Positions 6,577 through 7,633 of a stretch of DNA of 7,633 bases are shown here, piece by piece. The notes below the pieces were generated by a model. That model worked only from the letters and a program-made list of their open reading frames with translations, did not search any database and was not told where the DNA came from. Origin of the DNA: Spirochaetales bacterium (GTDB lineage: Bacteria > Spirochaetota > Spirochaetia > DSM-27196 > SKKC01); the NCBI GenBank assembly GCA_007126865.1, contig SLAN01000318.1, positions 1 through 7,633 on the forward strand, in the 5' to 3' direction. Made by a program: the position numbers and the translations under genes. The stretch's first letter is position 1; each line of letters opens with the position of its first letter.

Positions 6577-6665
6577 CGCTCGACGTGCACGTCCGGCTCT
6601 GCCTGGTTGCTGGTCACTGGCACCACTGGAGAGCGGGCTCCGGCCGATATTCGTCCGGGAGGTAA
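6573..6665 (+). CDS. Possible 30-residue small protein coupled to the oxidoreductase gene
   Basis: GTG at 6573 overlaps the TGA stop of the oxidoreductase gene (GTGA), a usual layout for translational coupling. AAGGAG (6559-6564) is 8 nt upstream. The frame encodes 30 residues with a His/Trp-rich centre (VAGHWHHWRAG) and stops with TAA at 6663-6665, inside the ribosome binding site region of the next gene. It has no recognised family. A frame this short can arise by chance, and the AAGGAG is also coding sequence of the oxidoreductase. It may act only as a ribosome bridge to the downstream gene. No other content is recognised in this gap. Confidence 0.3.
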   Translation: MTLDVHVRLCLVAGHWHHWRAGSGRYSSGR

Positions 6666-6669
6666 CGCG

Positions 6670-7086
6670 GTGAGTGATTGTTATGAGGTCAAACCGATCG
6701 GAGTGGTGAGTTCACCCCTGCTGCGACTCGAGCAGGCGCCGAAGCAGGGGAGTGAGGGAGCTCCCGAAGCATGGCTTGTGTTTCGGCCCGAGTTCGAGGC
6801 CGGGCTCGCCGATCTCCGCGTGGATGATGAGATTCTGGTACTGACCTGGCTCGATCGAGCCGGCCGTGATACCTTGACAGTTCATCCCCGAGGCGACCGG
6901 AGTGTGCCCCTGCGCGGAGTCTTCAGCACACGCTCCCCGAATAGACCGAACCCGGTTGGAATCCATCGTGTTCGGATAGTGGGGCGAGACGGTCCACTGA
7001 AGCTCAGGGTTTGTGATCTCGAGGCTGTCGACGCCACGCCGATAATCGATGTCAAACCGGTAGTGGATCGTACGCAGGAGCGCTGA
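6670..7086 (+). CDS. trmO: TrmO/TsaA-type SAM-dependent methyltransferase-domain protein
   Basis: The product is 138 residues from GTG 6670, chosen because GGGAGG (6657-6662) lies 7 nt upstream and the following 'YEVKPIGVVSSPL' is the family's usual first strand; a TTG at 6607 would add 21 unconserved residues. Diagnostic motifs are 'APKQGSEGAPEAWLVF' near residues 22-37, 'RGVFSTRSPNRPNPVGIHRV' with R88-S-P-N-R-P-N-P-V-G97, and 'LEAVDATPIIDVKP' at 117-130. TrmO proteins use S-adenosylmethionine to N6-methylate t6A at position 37 of tRNA reading ACY codons. This one contains only the SAM-binding TsaA barrel and lacks the C-terminal domain of the 235-residue E. coli enzyme. Its position between an oxidoreductase and a sulfatase is odd for a tRNA modifier, so a different acceptor is possible. 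The symbol reflects the family, not proven activity. Confidence 0.85.
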   Translation: MSDCYEVKPIGVVSSPLLRLEQAPKQGSEGAPEAWLVFRPEFEAGLADLRVDDEILVLTWLDRAGRDTLTVHPRGDRSVPLRGVFSTRSPNRPNPVGIHRVRIVGRDGPLKLRVCDLEAVDATPIIDVKPVVDRTQER

Positions 7087-7089
7087 GCC

Positions 7090-7633
7090 GTGACAGACGA
7101 CCGGCCGAACATACTCGTATTCATGACCGATCAGCAGCGAGGCGATACGGTCTTACCTCATCATCCGGCGAAAATGCCCAATATCGACGCATTTCGCGAA
7201 GAAGGGGTCACGTTTTCGCACGCGTTCTGTCCTGCACCCCACTGTTGTCCGTCGCGGGCGACGTTCTTCACCGGACTGTACCCGAGCGAGCACGGAGTAT
7301 GGAACAACGTGGCGGTGGCCAACACCCTTTCTCGCGGGCTCAATGACGGTGTGCGGCTGTGGACCGAGGACCTTGCCGCGGCCGGATACGATCTGCATTG
7401 GGCAGGGAAGTGGCATGTGAGCTACGACGAAGGGCCGGCCGACCGGGGATTCCGCGTTCATTCGCTGAGCGCCGGCCCGGAGGATCGCGAGCAAGCCAGT
7501 CCGATGGACCGGACATGGGAAGCGTACCGTCGCCTCGCAGCGCAAGCGAACGCGGACCAGGGTGCGCGTTCGAGAGGAGAAATCGTTCGGCCCGGCTACG
7601 GGAGTTATACCCACTACGGCGTACGGGAGAACC
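7090..7633 (+). CDS. Formylglycine-dependent sulfatase (3' partial)
   Basis: GTG 7090 follows the trmO-like stop by 3 nt, with AGGAG (7076-7080) 9 nt upstream inside the previous gene; the frame is open to the window end (181 residues seen, of about 450-550 usual). The N-terminus 'RPNILVFMTDQQRGD' gives the metal ligand D14 with Q15 in the next position. C52-C-P-S-R56 in 'PHCCPSRATFFTG' is the CxPSR sulfatase signature, in which C52 would be converted to formylglycine. 'GKWH' supplies K107 and H109 of the active site. The family (PF00884, S1 type) hydrolyses sulfate esters, often of polysaccharides. No signal peptide is seen at this start, so the enzyme is probably cytoplasmic, acting on small imported or internally made substrates. 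Maturation would need a formylglycine-generating enzyme or anSME, not in the window. Phosphonate monoester hydrolase-like activity is an alternative. Confidence 0.92.
   Translation, partial: MTDDRPNILVFMTDQQRGDTVLPHHPAKMPNIDAFREEGVTFSHAFCPAPHCCPSRATFFTGLYPSEHGVWNNVAVANTLSRGLNDGVRLWTEDLAAAGYDLHWAGKWHVSYDEGPADRGFRVHSLSAGPEDREQASPMDRTWEAYRRLAAQANADQGARSRGEIVRPGYGSYTHYGVREN

Noticed and set aside
7153..7614. A 153-codon minus-strand frame at the right end
   Set aside because: It is antisense to the sulfatase, whose CxPSR and GKWH motifs are clear.

Overview
The window is GC-rich, gene-dense bacterial DNA with many GTG starts, clear AGGAG-type ribosome binding sites and C/G-ending codons. It looks like ordinary chromosome of a free-living or sediment/marine-type bacterium. 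The Uma2-family gene, the sulfatase linked to an FAD oxidoreductase, and the ArsR/SRPBCC pair fit phyla such as Spirochaetota, Planctomycetota or Chloroflexota. Spirochaetota is a guess from general impression, not something the sequence proves. No phage, IS element, CRISPR array, rRNA or tRNA gene was recognised.

Layout: (1) bases 2-1345 (+) hold the 3' part of a serine beta-lactamase/penicillin-binding-type hydrolase with a C-terminal membrane domain; its start lies before the window. (2) Bases 1346-1706 hold no intact gene but contain the decayed C-terminal end of a PIN-domain (VapC-type) toxin, an unassigned 58-codon minus-strand frame and a likely promoter/operator. (3) Bases 1707-2660 (+) encode an ArsR-type helix-turn-helix protein fused to an SRPBCC (AHSA1-like) domain. 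The linker between them is built from in-frame 15-bp and 30-bp tandem repeats, and a consensus ribosome binding site with an in-frame ATG sits exactly at the start of the second domain. (4) Bases 2728-3303 (-) encode a Uma2-family putative nuclease, convergent with the regulator. (5) Bases 3304-3570 separate Uma2 from the divergent gene to the right and contain about six direct repeats spaced exactly 20 bp. (6) Bases 3571 to the window end (+) look like one operon: a 1001-residue FAD-dependent oxidoreductase with two flavoprotein-like halves (the first degenerate), a possible 30-codon coupled small ORF, a short TrmO/TsaA-type protein, and the first 181 residues of a formylglycine-dependent sulfatase.

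How the parts may work together: the right-hand operon has tight spacing (3 nt between the trmO-like gene and the sulfatase) and probably serves catabolism or modification of a sulfated or oxidised organic substrate, with the TrmO-like protein as an unexplained passenger. The regulator probably controls its own promoter. The points most worth checking are the phased 20-bp repeats, the regulator/SRPBCC fusion with its internal start, the two-halved oxidoreductase, and the small ORF bridging the oxidoreductase and the trmO-like gene. None is proven to be a new system.
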